A stretch of DNA of 64,000 nucleotides from Mycolicibacterium sp. S2-37 (GTDB taxonomy: Bacteria > Actinomycetota > Actinomycetes > Mycobacteriales > Mycobacteriaceae). The stretch covers positions 1 through 64,000 of the forward strand of contig NZ_JAFEVR010000009.1 in NCBI RefSeq assembly GCF_017352375.1, in the 5' to 3' direction. Under the pieces are notes generated by a model that had not been told where the DNA came from, searched no databases, and saw nothing but the letters and a program-made list of their open reading frames with translations. Made by a program: the position numbers and the translations under genes. This document shows, piece after piece, positions 28,432-39,148 of the stretch (the stretch's first letter is position 1; each line of letters begins with the position of its first letter).

Positions 28432-29265
28432 GTGAGTCGCTCGAACCGCCCGGCCCCGCCCCCGCCCGAGCCGCTGAGCCCGCTGATCGACGCCCACACC
28501 CACCTCGACGCGTGCGGCGCCCGCAGCGGTGAGGATGTCCGTGCCATCGTCGACCGGGCCGCTGCCGTCGGGGTGGGCGCCGTCGTCACCATCGCTGACG
28601 ACCTCGCCTCCGCCCGATGGGTCACCGCGGCGGCGGACTGGGATCCCCGCGTCTACGCGGCGGTGGCATTGCACCCGACGCGGGCGAACGCCTTGACCGA
28701 CGAGGCGAAGACCGAGATCGAACGCCTCGCCGCGCATCCGCGCGTGGTGGCGATCGGGGAGACCGGGATGGATCTGTACTGGCCCGGCCGGCTCGACGGG
28801 TGCGCTGAACCCGCCGAACAGCGCGACGCCTTCGCCTGGCACATCGACCTCGCCAAACGCACCGGTAAACCGCTGATGATCCACAACCGCGACGCCGACG
28901 CGGCGGTCCTCGACGTCCTCAGGGCCGAGGGCCCGCCGGAGACCGTGATCTTCCACTGCTTCTCGTCTGACGCACAGATGGCGCGCAGCTGCGTGGACGC
29001 CGGATGGGTGTTGAGCCTGTCGGGAACGGTGAGCTTCAAGAACGCGCACGCGTTGCGCGAGGCGGCCGCCCTGATCCCGCACGGGCAGCTTCTGGTCGAG
29101 ACTGATGCCCCCTTCCTCACGCCCCATCCATTTCGTGGTGCGCCGAACGAGCCGTACTGTCTGCCCTATACGGTGCGCGCGCTCGCCGAGGTCGTCGGGC
29201 GGCCCGCACCGGAACTCGCCGCTCAGACGGCGGACACCGCCCACCGCGTCTACGGACTCGGCTGA
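28432..29265 (+). CDS. tatD: TatD-family metal-dependent 3'-5' deoxyribonuclease
   Basis: 277 residues from GTG 28432, chosen because a -10 ends six bases before it; GTG 28426 is the alternative. TIM-barrel hydrolase with metal ligands in [12 protein letters not shown] (HxH), [11 protein letters not shown] (Glu), MIHNRDAD (His), FHCFSSD (His) and [10 protein letters not shown] (Asp). TatD proteins trim DNA ends in repair and apoptosis-like decay. Ortholog of Rv1008, followed by rpfB as in other mycobacteria. Confidence 0.95.
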   Translation: MSRSNRPAPPPPEPLSPLIDAHTHLDACGARSGEDVRAIVDRAAAVGVGAVVTIADDLASARWVTAAADWDPRVYAAVALHPTRANALTDEAKTEIERLAAHPRVVAIGETGMDLYWPGRLDGCAEPAEQRDAFAWHIDLAKRTGKPLMIHNRDADAAVLDVLRAEGPPETVIFHCFSSDAQMARSCVDAGWVLSLSGTVSFKNAHALREAAALIPHGQLLVETDAPFLTPHPFRGAPNEPYCLPYTVRALAEVVGRPAPELAAQTADTAHRVYGLG

Positions 29266-29340
29266 TTGGCGCCGTAAGCCGACTTTCGTTACCGTCTTGT
29301 GATCGAATACGGCTTCCGACGCATGTTGGCCGAGAATTGA

Positions 29341-31382
<2,042 letters not shown>

Positions 31383-31426
31383 CCTTCTGGAGCGGCCGTC
31401 GGGTTTGCGGTAGGCCGGTCCGGAGA

Positions 31427-31432
31427 TAGCCT
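31427..31432 (+). promoter_or_regulatory. -10 element of ispE (leaderless geometry)
   Basis: TAGCCT, exactly six bases, then GTG 31439. This suggests ispE has its own transcript besides read-through from rpfB-ksgA. Confidence 0.55.
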
Positions 31433-31438
31433 CGTGCT

Positions 31439-32407
31439 GTGCGCGACGGCAACACCGCCTCCGAGTGGGTTCCGACCGGCTCGGTCACGGTACGCGTGCC
31501 GGGCAAGGTCAACCTGTTCCTCGCCGTCGGCGATCTGCGCGACGACGGCTATCACGATCTGACCACCGTCTTCCATGCGGTGTCCCTGCTCGATGAGATC
31601 ACCGTCTCCACCGCCGACGTGATGTCGCTCGAGATGGTCGGGGAGGGTGTCGAGGTTCTTCCCACCGATCACCGCAACCTCGCCTGGCAGGCCGCGGAGC
31701 TGATGGCCGACCATGTCGGGCGCACTCCGGATGTCGCGATATCGATCGAGAAGTCGATCCCGGTGGCGGGCGGTATGGCCGGTGGCAGCGCGGACGCCGC
31801 GGGTGTCCTGGTCGCGATGAACCACCTGTGGGAGCTCGGTGTGCCCCGGCGCGACCTGCACGCTTTGGCCGCCGAACTGGGTAGTGACGTGCCGTTCGCC
31901 CTGCACGGAGGAACCGCGCTCGGTACCGGGCGGGGTGAGGAGCTGGCGACCGTGCTGGCCCGCAGCACCTTTCACTGGGTGCTGGCCTTCGCCCCGAAGG
32001 GGCTGTCGACGCCGAGGGTGTTCGACGAACTCGACCGGCTGCGTGCCACCGCCGATGCGATCAGGAGTGAACCGCCCCGCACCGGCGCTCCGGAGCCGAT
32101 GCTGGCCGCGTTGGCCTCTGGCGATCCGCGCGAGCTGGCGCCGCTGCTGGGCAACGATCTGCAGGCGGCCGCGCTGAGCCTCTATCCGGAGCTGCGCCGC
32201 ACGCTGCGCGCGGGCCTGGACGCGGGCGCGCTGGCGGCCGTCGTCTCCGGTTCCGGGCCCACGTGTGCGTTCCTGTGCCCGTCGTCGCCGGCCGCGATCG
32301 ACATCGGTGCCCAGTTGGCGGGGGCCGGCGTGTGCCGCACGGTGCGGGTGGCCAGCGGGCCGGTGCACGGCGCCCGGGTGGTGCCGGCACCGTCCACGTC
32401 GGCCTGA
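31439..32407 (+). CDS. ispE: 4-diphosphocytidyl-2-C-methyl-D-erythritol kinase
   Basis: GHMP kinase of the non-mevalonate isoprenoid pathway; it phosphorylates the 2-hydroxyl of CDP-ME. 322 residues from GTG 31439. Substrate motif [15 protein letters not shown] loop [17 protein letters not shown], and C-terminal [12 protein letters not shown] are all present. Ortholog of Rv1011. The long C-terminus ([15 protein letters not shown]) is typical for mycobacteria. Confidence 0.96.
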   Translation: MRDGNTASEWVPTGSVTVRVPGKVNLFLAVGDLRDDGYHDLTTVFHAVSLLDEITVSTADVMSLEMVGEGVEVLPTDHRNLAWQAAELMADHVGRTPDVAISIEKSIPVAGGMAGGSADAAGVLVAMNHLWELGVPRRDLHALAAELGSDVPFALHGGTALGTGRGEELATVLARSTFHWVLAFAPKGLSTPRVFDELDRLRATADAIRSEPPRTGAPEPMLAALASGDPRELAPLLGNDLQAAALSLYPELRRTLRAGLDAGALAAVVSGSGPTCAFLCPSSPAAIDIGAQLAGAGVCRTVRVASGPVHGARVVPAPSTSA

Positions 32408-32707
32408 GTCCGAGGTGTGACACAGGACTCAATTACTGCCAAAGTTTGTCAGCTACTTAAGAGTTTTCTTAAGATGAACGGCGGTGAATGTCAGCGGTCA
32501 GTCATGCGGGGCTCGGCGGCATCTTCGTCGACCCTCCGTGGGGGTCTCCGTCGTACGGGGACGCTCGCTGCCCGCCGCCTCGGGATACCCATCACCGATT
32601 CGAAACCGAACTGCTCCCCAATCGTGTATGCGCGCCTACTCGGCAGCGTCGACTTTGCGGCGGAGCATGAGAAACCGGGCACTGGTGCCGGTATTCAGGA
32701 GGTCCTC
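32408..32707. other. Intergenic leader upstream of the Rv1013-like ligase gene
   Basis: 300 bp with an AT-rich patch at 32428-32480, unusual here. It holds a good promoter candidate and an embedded dyad (next entry); the leader from there to GTG 32708 would be about 225 nt. The segment is stop-free in one plus frame, but its codon use looks random and the AGGAGG at 32697-32702 points to the later start. I see no additional gene. Confidence 0.5.
32446..32474 (+). promoter_or_regulatory. Promoter with embedded palindrome upstream of the Rv1013-like gene
   Basis: TTGTCA (32446-32451), 17-bp spacer, TTAAGA (32469-32474). The dyad CTTAAGA-GTTT-TCTTAAG spans 32456-32473, filling the spacer and overlapping the -10, an arrangement suited to an operator. 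Confidence 0.45.
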
Positions 32708-34342
32708 GTGAGCAGGTTCACCGAGAAGATGTACCGCAATGCACGCACGGTGAGCACCGGCATGGTGACCGGTGAGCCGCACGAGCCCATCCGTCACACC
32801 TGGGGTGAGGTGCACGAGCGCGCCCGCCGGATCGCCGGTGGGCTGGCGGCCGCGGGCATCGGTAAGGGTGACGCGGTGGGTGTGCTCGAGGGTCTGCCCG
32901 TCGAGATCGCCCCCACCGCGCAGGGCGTCTGGATGCGCGGCGCGAGCCTGACCATGCTGCACCAGCCCACTCCGCGCACCGACCTCGCGGTATGGGCCGA
33001 GGACACCCTCACCGTCATCGGCATGATCGAGGCGAAGGCCGTGATCGTCGGGGAACCGTTCATGGTCGCGATCCCGGTGCTGCAGGAGAAGGGCATCACG
33101 GTGCTGACCGTGACCGATCTGCTGGGCGCCGAGCCGATCGACCCGATCGACGTCGGCGAGGACGATCTGGCACTGATGCAGTTGACGTCCGGCTCCACCG
33201 GATCCCCGAAGGCCGTGCAGATCACCCATCGCAACATCTACTCCAACGCCGAGGCGATGTTCATCGGCGCCGAGTACGACGTCACCAAGGACGTCATGGT
33301 CAGCTGGCTGCCCTGCTTCCACGACATGGGCATGGTCGGCTTCCTCACCATCCCGATGTACTTCGGCGCGGAGCTGGTCAAGGTGACGCCGATGGACTTC
33401 CTGCGCGACACGCTGCTGTGGGCCCGCCTGATCGACAAGTACAAGGGCACCATGACCGCCGCCCCGAACTTCGCCTACGCGCTGCTGGCCAAGCGTCTGC
33501 GCCGGCAGGCCAACCCGGGTGACTTCGACCTGTCGACGCTGCGTTTCGCGCTGTCGGGAGCCGAACCGGTCGAGCCCGCCGACGTCGAGGACCTGATCGA
33601 CGCCGGTAAGCCGTTCGGTCTGGCGCCCGAGGCGATTCTGCCGGCCTACGGGATGGCGGAGACCACGCTGGCGGTGTCGTTCTCCAAGTGCGGCGCCGGC
33701 CTGGTCGTCGACGAGGTCGACGCCGATCTCCTGGCCGCGCTGCGCCGCGCCGTGCCCGCGACCAAGGGCAACACCAAGCGGCTGGCCACGCTCGGTCCGC
33801 TGCTCGAGGGGCTGGAGGCGCGCATCATCGACGAGCAGGGCAACGTGATGCCCGAGCGCGGCGTCGGCGTCATCGAACTGCGCGGTGAGCCCCTCACCCC
33901 CGGATACATCACGATGGGCGGGTTCGTACCCGCCCAGGACGAGCACGGCTGGTACGACACCGGTGACCTCGGCTACCTGACCGAGGAGGGCCACGTCGTG
34001 GTCTGTGGCCGCGTCAAGGACGTCATCATCATGGCCGGGCGCAACATCTACCCGACCGACATCGAGCGGGCCGCCGGTCGCGTCGAGGGTGTGCGCCCGG
34101 GGTGCGCCGTCGCGGTGCGCCTGGATGCGGGCCACTCCCGGGAGACGTTCGCGGTCGCCGTGGAGTCCAACGCCTGGCAGGATCCGGCCGAGGTGCGCCG
34201 CATCGAGCACCAGGTCGCCCACGAAGTGGTCTCCGAAGTCGACGTGCGCCCCCGCAACGTCGTCGTGCTCGGGCCCGGCACCATCCCGAAGACGCCGTCG
34301 GGCAAGCTGCGCCGCGCCAATTCGGTCTCGCTGGTCACCTAG
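32708..34342 (+). CDS. Fatty-acyl-AMP ligase-like enzyme (Rv1013/pks16 type)
   Basis: 544 residues from GTG 32708, with AGGAGG six bases upstream. ANL superfamily: ATP loop [16 protein letters not shown] (A3), [11 protein letters not shown] (A5), [35 protein letters not shown] (A7-A8 region) and the C-terminal lysine in [10 protein letters not shown] (A10). It aligns through almost its whole length with Rv1013, which is annotated pks16 although it has no polyketide synthase domains. It probably activates a fatty acid as acyl-AMP or acyl-CoA; the partner carrier is not in this window. Confidence 0.9.
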   Translation: MSRFTEKMYRNARTVSTGMVTGEPHEPIRHTWGEVHERARRIAGGLAAAGIGKGDAVGVLEGLPVEIAPTAQGVWMRGASLTMLHQPTPRTDLAVWAEDTLTVIGMIEAKAVIVGEPFMVAIPVLQEKGITVLTVTDLLGAEPIDPIDVGEDDLALMQLTSGSTGSPKAVQITHRNIYSNAEAMFIGAEYDVTKDVMVSWLPCFHDMGMVGFLTIPMYFGAELVKVTPMDFLRDTLLWARLIDKYKGTMTAAPNFAYALLAKRLRRQANPGDFDLSTLRFALSGAEPVEPADVEDLIDAGKPFGLAPEAILPAYGMAETTLAVSFSKCGAGLVVDEVDADLLAALRRAVPATKGNTKRLATLGPLLEGLEARIIDEQGNVMPERGVGVIELRGEPLTPGYITMGGFVPAQDEHGWYDTGDLGYLTEEGHVVVCGRVKDVIIMAGRNIYPTDIERAAGRVEGVRPGCAVAVRLDAGHSRETFAVAVESNAWQDPAEVRRIEHQVAHEVVSEVDVRPRNVVVLGPGTIPKTPSGKLRRANSVSLVT

Positions 34343-34406
34343 CGCGCCGGCCGCGATCGCGGAAACTCGTTGGCCGGGTGTCGGTGCCCGCCGATACGTT
34401 GGTCTG

Positions 34407-35372
34407 ATGACACCGGCCATCGAAGCGATCGATCTGGTCAAGCAGTTCGGCGACCCTGCCGAGAACCCGCCGGCGGTCGACCGCGTCAGCTTCGCCGTCC
34501 CACCGGGCACCGTGCTGGGCCTGCTCGGTCCCAACGGCGCGGGTAAGACGACGACGGTCCGGATGATGACGACGCTCACCGGCCCCACTAGCGGCACCGC
34601 CCGCGTCGCCGGATACGACGTGCGTACCCAGCCCGACGAGGTGCGGCGCAACATGGGGCTCACCGGTCAGGTGGCCACCGTCGACGAGCTGCTCACGGGC
34701 CGGGAGAACATCCGCATGATCGGCGGCCTGTACGGCATCCGCCGCAAGGAGCTCACGAGAGTCGGTGACGAACTCCTGCACCGCTTCTCCATCGCCGACG
34801 CCGCCGACCGGGTGGTCAAGTCGTACTCCGGCGGTATGCGCCGCCGGCTCGATCTCGCCGTCAGCCTGTTGGCGTCGCCGCCGGTGCTGTTCCTCGACGA
34901 GCCCACCACCGGCCTGGACCCGCGCAGCCGCAGCGACCTGTGGGATGTGCTGCGCGGGCTCGTCGAACAGGGCACCACCCTGCTGTTGACCACGCAGTAC
35001 CTCGAGGAGGCCGACCAGCTGGCGGACAACATCGTCGTCATCGACCGGGGCCGCATCATCGCCGAGGGTTCACCGCTGGAGCTCAAGCGGCAGGCGGGCA
35101 ACGCCAGCCTGGTGGTCACCGTCGCCCACGGCGATGACCTGCCCGCGGCGCAGCAGCTGCTCGCCCGCGACGGCGCGGAGGTGTTCGTCGACGTCGGTGC
35201 CCGTCAGATCACCGCTGCGGCCGACGGGCTCGACGACATGATCCGCGTCGCCGGCCGGCTGCGCGACAGCGGCATCGACGTCGACGACATCGGTCTGTCG
35301 CGGCCGAGCCTCGACGACGTGTTCCTGTCGCTGACCGGCCACCGCACCGAGGACGAGGAGGTGACCGCATGA
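34407..35372 (+). CDS. ABC transporter ATPase, DrrA type
   Basis: 321 residues from ATG 34407. Walker A GPNGAGKTT, signature YSGGMRRRLDL, Walker B VLFLDEPTTGLDP, and the C-terminal regulatory extension typical of daunorubicin-resistance DrrA (SRPSLDDVFLSLTGH). It powers the membrane partner encoded next; the ATGA overlap couples them. Substrate is unknown: DrrA/DrrB pairs export antibiotics or complex lipids. Confidence 0.92.
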   Translation: MTPAIEAIDLVKQFGDPAENPPAVDRVSFAVPPGTVLGLLGPNGAGKTTTVRMMTTLTGPTSGTARVAGYDVRTQPDEVRRNMGLTGQVATVDELLTGRENIRMIGGLYGIRRKELTRVGDELLHRFSIADAADRVVKSYSGGMRRRLDLAVSLLASPPVLFLDEPTTGLDPRSRSDLWDVLRGLVEQGTTLLLTTQYLEEADQLADNIVVIDRGRIIAEGSPLELKRQAGNASLVVTVAHGDDLPAAQQLLARDGAEVFVDVGARQITAAADGLDDMIRVAGRLRDSGIDVDDIGLSRPSLDDVFLSLTGHRTEDEEVTA

Positions 35373-36217
35373 CCGCGATCGCAGCGAAGGCGGACGGCCG
35401 CGTGCAGCGCAGTGCGACGCATCGCACCAACCTGGCGCAACAGTCATGGATCATGGTCAAGCGCAACATGATCCACACCAAGCGCATGCCCGAGATGCTC
35501 AGCGACGTCACTGCGCAGCCCATCATGTTCGTGCTGCTGTTCGCGTTCGTGTTCGGTGCGTCGATCACCGATACCGGCGGCGCGTCCTACCGGGAGTTCC
35601 TGCTGCCGGGCATCCAGGCCCAGACGATCGTGTTCTCGGCCTTCGTGGTGGCGGCGGGGATCACCGCCGACGTGGAGAAGGGCATCATCGACCGGTTCCG
35701 GTCGCTGCCGATCTCGCGCTCGTCGGTGCTGATCGGGCGCAGCATCGCCAGCCTCATCCACTCGTCGCTCGGTGTGGTGGTGATGGCGTTGACGGGTCTG
35801 GCCATCGGCTGGCGCATCCGCGGCAGCATCGCCGAGGCGGTGCTGGCCTTCGCGCTCATCCTGGTGTTCGGGTTCGGGATGATCTGGTTCGGCATCCTGG
35901 TGGGCTCGCTGATGCGCACCGTCGAGGCGGTCAACGGGACCATGTTCACCGTCCTGTTCCCGGTGACGTTCCTGGCCAACACCTTCGTACCGACCGAACC
36001 GATGCCGCACTGGCTGCGGGTCATCGCCGAGTGGAATCCGGTGTCCTCCCTCGCCCAGGCGATGCGCGAACTGTGGGGTAACGGCGGGCCCGCCCCGGCC
36101 GACGCCCAATTGCCGCTGCATCATCCGGTGCTCGCGACCATCCTGTGGTCGCTGGCGCTGACGGCGGTGTTCGGGCCGTTCGCCCTGCGCGCCTACGCGC
36201 GGCGCACCGGCGGCTGA
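35369..36217 (+). CDS. ABC-2 type membrane permease, DrrB type
   Basis: 282 residues from ATG 35369. Six predicted membrane segments (e.g. PIMFVLLFAFVFGASI, VVVMALTGLAIGW, AVLAFALILVFGFGMIWFGILVG, ILWSLALTAVFGPFALRAY) in the ABC-2 fold. The block EKGIIDRFRSLPISRSSVLIGR is the coupling helix region conserved in DrrB. It forms an exporter with the preceding ATPase. No terminator is apparent before the rhamnose promoter 28 bp later. Confidence 0.9.
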   Translation: MTAIAAKADGRVQRSATHRTNLAQQSWIMVKRNMIHTKRMPEMLSDVTAQPIMFVLLFAFVFGASITDTGGASYREFLLPGIQAQTIVFSAFVVAAGITADVEKGIIDRFRSLPISRSSVLIGRSIASLIHSSLGVVVMALTGLAIGWRIRGSIAEAVLAFALILVFGFGMIWFGILVGSLMRTVEAVNGTMFTVLFPVTFLANTFVPTEPMPHWLRVIAEWNPVSSLAQAMRELWGNGGPAPADAQLPLHHPVLATILWSLALTAVFGPFALRAYARRTGG

Positions 36218-36245
36218 GCTCAGCCTCCGTCCCCAAAGCGTCCTC

Positions 36246-36275
36246 TTGACCTCGGCGGCCTCGAGGGCCTACTGT
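36246..36275 (+). promoter_or_regulatory. Promoter of the rhamnose operon
   Basis: TTGACC (36246-36251), 18-bp spacer, TACTGT (36270-36275). The -35 matches TTGACn and the -10 fits TANNNT. Transcription would start near 36282, just before the operator. Confidence 0.75.
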
Positions 36276-36288
36276 GAGTGCCATCACA

Positions 36289-36302
36289 TTGAAACGTTTC
36301 AA
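36289..36302. promoter_or_regulatory. LacI-family operator TTGAAACGTTTCAA
   Basis: Perfect 14-bp palindrome with the central CG and GAAACGTTTC core typical of LacI/GalR-family sites. It sits 13 bp downstream of the -10, where a bound repressor would block initiation. The only LacI-type gene in the window closes the operon. Confidence 0.85.
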
Positions 36303-36309
36303 CGACGAA

Positions 36310-36663
36310 ATGGCACCGATGAGCTCCGAGTTGCACCGCCGAGAACGGGAACGGGTCTGCTTCCTGCTCCAGCTCAAACGCGACCGTGTCACCGACTACC
36401 TCGAGGCGCACCGGACCGTGTGGCCGGAGATGCTCGCGTCACTGCGTACGGCGGGCTGGCACAACTATTCGCTGTTCGTCCGGCCGGAGGACGGCCTCGT
36501 CGTGGGCTACCTGGAGACCGACGATTTCGACGCGGCGACATCCGCCATGGCGCAGACGGCCGTCAACACCGCATGGCAGTCGTCGATGGCCGAGTACTTC
36601 GAGGCGTCCGACCATCCGGACCGCGCCATGCACCGACTGACCGAGTATTTCCACCTCCCCTGA
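36310..36663 (+). CDS. rhaM: L-rhamnose mutarotase
   Basis: 117 residues from ATG 36310 (ATG 36319 also possible); the GTG at 36274 lies inside the -10 and is rejected. Dimeric alpha/beta-barrel family; the block RVCFLLQLKRDRVTDYLEAHRTVWPEML carries the substrate His, and GWHNYSLFV, GYLETDDF and EYFHLP are diagnostic of RhaM. It interconverts alpha and beta L-rhamnose to feed the isomerase. First gene of the operon, directly behind the operator. Confidence 0.9.
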   Translation: MAPMSSELHRRERERVCFLLQLKRDRVTDYLEAHRTVWPEMLASLRTAGWHNYSLFVRPEDGLVVGYLETDDFDAATSAMAQTAVNTAWQSSMAEYFEASDHPDRAMHRLTEYFHLP

Positions 36664-36680
36664 CCGAAGGGACGTCCGTC

Positions 36681-37997
36681 ATGAAAGTAGGAGCGCGGTC
36701 CACGACCGGCTGGAAGGCCACGATCTCGGTCGCGATGTCGAACTACATCGAAGCCGGATCCATCATCGCCATCGCCACCAGCCTGGCCTTCTGGCAGGAG
36801 GCGTTCGGGATCAGCGATCTCGGTGTCGGCCTGCTCGCGGCGTTGTCGGCCAATGCCTTCGGCGCCGCCATCGGTGCCGCGCTGGGCGGCCCGCTGTGCG
36901 ACCGGTTCGGACGCAAGGCGATCTACACCTACGACCTGCTGGTGTACATGGCCGGTGTCCTGCTGGCTGCGTGCGCGATGAACTTCACGATGCTGCTCGC
37001 CGGCTTCGTCATCACCGGTATCGCCGTCGGCGCCGGTGTGCCCGCGTCGTGGACCTACATCGCAGAACAGGCCCCGTCCATCCAGCGCGCAAAACACGTG
37101 GGCACCGCGCAGCTCGCCTGGTCGACCGGGCCGCTCATCGGCTTCGCGCTCGCCGCCGCCCTCGCCCCGCTCGGACTGCTCGGGTCCCGGCTGATCTTCG
37201 CCCACCTTTTCGTCGTGGCCGCCGTGGTGTGGTGGATCCGGCAGGGACTGGAGGAATCGGCGATCTGGAAGGACGAAGGCCGGCAGGCACGCAGCGACGC
37301 CGCCTCCACGATTGGCGTACGCGGTCTGCGTGGTCTGTTCTCGCGCCGGGTGAACATCGCCGCCCTGCTGTTCCTCGGTGGCATCTATCTGTTCTGGAAC
37401 ACCGTTGCCGGCCAGGCGGGGATCTTCATGCCGCGCGTCTACGACACGGCCGGTCTGCACAGTCCGGTGCAGCAGAACCTCCTGCAGGTGCTGGTGTGGG
37501 GGTGCACCGTCGCCGCGACCTACTTCGGGTTCATGCTGTTCGCCGACCGGATGTCGCAGCGGCTGCTGTACGGCATCGGTGCGGCGCTGGGCATCGTCGC
37601 CTGGAGCGTGCTGGTCGCCTTCACCGACAACGGCATGACGACCATGTTGATCTTCGCCGTGCTGTGGGGGGTCTCGAGTGGCATCGGTGCCCAGGCGTTC
37701 TACAGCCTGTGGGCGAGCGAACTGTTCGCCACGCCCTACCGGGCCAGCGCCCAGGGCGTGATGTTCTTCGTGGTGCGCGCCGTCACCGGCCTGCTGTCCT
37801 ACTTCTTCCCGACCATGCTGGCTGTCACCGGACTGACCGGCGTGGGGCTGCTGCTGGTCGGATTGCTCACCGTCGCACTGATCATCGGCGTGATCTGGGC
37901 GCCGCACACCCGGGGCAAGACACTCAAGCAGATCGAGACCGAGCGTTACGGCGCGCCCGTCGAACCGACCTCCGAGGAGAAAGCGGTACTGTCATGA
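36681..37997 (+). CDS. MFS sugar transporter, probably for L-rhamnose
   Basis: 438 residues from ATG 36681 with GAAGGGA upstream. Twelve predicted membrane segments; the sugar-porter motifs DRFGRKAIYTYDLL (loop 2-3) and GVPASWTYIAEQAPSIQRAKH are visible, and loop 8-9 has ADRMSQRLL. Operon position between mutarotase and isomerase points to L-rhamnose uptake by proton symport, in place of the RhaT or ABC systems of other bacteria. Substrate is inferred from context. It overlaps the next gene as ATGA. Confidence 0.88.
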   Translation: MKVGARSTTGWKATISVAMSNYIEAGSIIAIATSLAFWQEAFGISDLGVGLLAALSANAFGAAIGAALGGPLCDRFGRKAIYTYDLLVYMAGVLLAACAMNFTMLLAGFVITGIAVGAGVPASWTYIAEQAPSIQRAKHVGTAQLAWSTGPLIGFALAAALAPLGLLGSRLIFAHLFVVAAVVWWIRQGLEESAIWKDEGRQARSDAASTIGVRGLRGLFSRRVNIAALLFLGGIYLFWNTVAGQAGIFMPRVYDTAGLHSPVQQNLLQVLVWGCTVAATYFGFMLFADRMSQRLLYGIGAALGIVAWSVLVAFTDNGMTTMLIFAVLWGVSSGIGAQAFYSLWASELFATPYRASAQGVMFFVVRAVTGLLSYFFPTMLAVTGLTGVGLLLVGLLTVALIIGVIWAPHTRGKTLKQIETERYGAPVEPTSEEKAVLS

Positions 37998-39145
37998 TCG
38001 ACCCGTTGCTCGACAACCTGGCCATCGAGCTGCCGTCATGGGCCTTCGGCAACTCCGGCACCCGGTTCAAGGTCTTCGGCACCCCGGGGGTGCCGCGCAA
38101 CATCCACGAGAAGATCGCCGACGCGGCCACCGTGCACCGGATGACGGGCCTGGCACCGGCGGTGGCGCTGCACATCCCGTGGGACACCGTCGACGATTAC
38201 GCCGAATTGTCCCGTTACGCAGAGGAATCGGGGGTGAGACTGGGAACCGTCAACTCCAACACCTTCCAGGACGACGTGTACAAGTTCGGCAGCCTCACCC
38301 ACACCGACAAGACGGTGCGGCAGAAGGCGATCGACCACCATCTCAGGTGTATCGAGATCATGGACCACACCGGGTCACGCGATCTGAAGATCTGGCTGGC
38401 CGACGGAACGAACTATCCGGGCCAGGGTGACATCCGGGGCCGTCAGGAACGGCTGGCCGAATCACTGGCGACGATCTACCAGCACATCGGTGCGCACCAG
38501 CGAATGGTGTTGGAGTACAAGTTCTTCGAACCGGCGATGTACATGACCGACGTCCCGGACTGGGGCACGGCGTATGCACACGTCAGCGCGCTCGGTGACC
38601 GCGCGAAGGTGTGCCTCGACACGGGACACCACGCTCCGGGCACCAATATCGAGTTCATCGTCGCGCAATTGCTGCGGCTGGGCAAGCTCGGCTCGTTCGA
38701 CTTCAACTCCCGCTTCTATGCCGACGACGACCTGATCGTTGGGGCCGCAGATCCCTTCCAGCTCTTTCGGATCATGTTCGAGGTGATCCGCGGCGGTGCG
38801 TTGGACGGCGGCTCCGACGTGGCGCTGATGCTCGACCAGTGCCACAACGTCGAGGAGAAGATCCCCGGTCAGATACGTTCGGTGCTCAACGTCGCCGAGA
38901 TGACCGCCCGCGCGCTGCTGGTCGACCGCGACGCGCTCACCTCGGCACAGGAGGCGGGTGACGTGCTGGGCGCCAACGAGATCATCATGGACGCCTTCTA
39001 CACCGACGTGCGTCCCGCGCTGGCCGAATGGCGGTCCGATCGTGGACTTCCGGCCGACCCGATGGCCGCCTACGCGGCGTCGGGCTACCAAGACACCATC
39101 AACGCCGAGCGCATCGGCGGCACACAATCCTCCTGGGGAGCATGA
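37994..39145 (+). CDS. rhaI: L-rhamnose isomerase, TIM-barrel (RhaI) type
   Basis: 383 residues from ATG 37994. Converts L-rhamnose to L-rhamnulose. It belongs to the xylose-isomerase-like group of Pseudomonas and Actinobacteria rather than the E. coli RhaA family. Metal-site strands include MVLEYKFFEP (Glu), CLDTGHHAPGTN (Asp, His), FDFNSRFYADDDL (Asp cluster) and ALMLDQCHNVEEKIPGQIRS. Translationally coupled to the transporter and 3 bp before the aldolase fusion. Confidence 0.92.
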   Translation: MIDPLLDNLAIELPSWAFGNSGTRFKVFGTPGVPRNIHEKIADAATVHRMTGLAPAVALHIPWDTVDDYAELSRYAEESGVRLGTVNSNTFQDDVYKFGSLTHTDKTVRQKAIDHHLRCIEIMDHTGSRDLKIWLADGTNYPGQGDIRGRQERLAESLATIYQHIGAHQRMVLEYKFFEPAMYMTDVPDWGTAYAHVSALGDRAKVCLDTGHHAPGTNIEFIVAQLLRLGKLGSFDFNSRFYADDDLIVGAADPFQLFRIMFEVIRGGALDGGSDVALMLDQCHNVEEKIPGQIRSVLNVAEMTARALLVDRDALTSAQEAGDVLGANEIIMDAFYTDVRPALAEWRSDRGLPADPMAAYAASGYQDTINAERIGGTQSSWGA

Positions 39146-39148
39146 CTG

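Noticed and set aside
32636..34663. Long antisense open frame over the Rv1013-like ligase gene
   Set aside because: Shadow of a highly conserved gene; H/D/R-rich, no recognisable domain.
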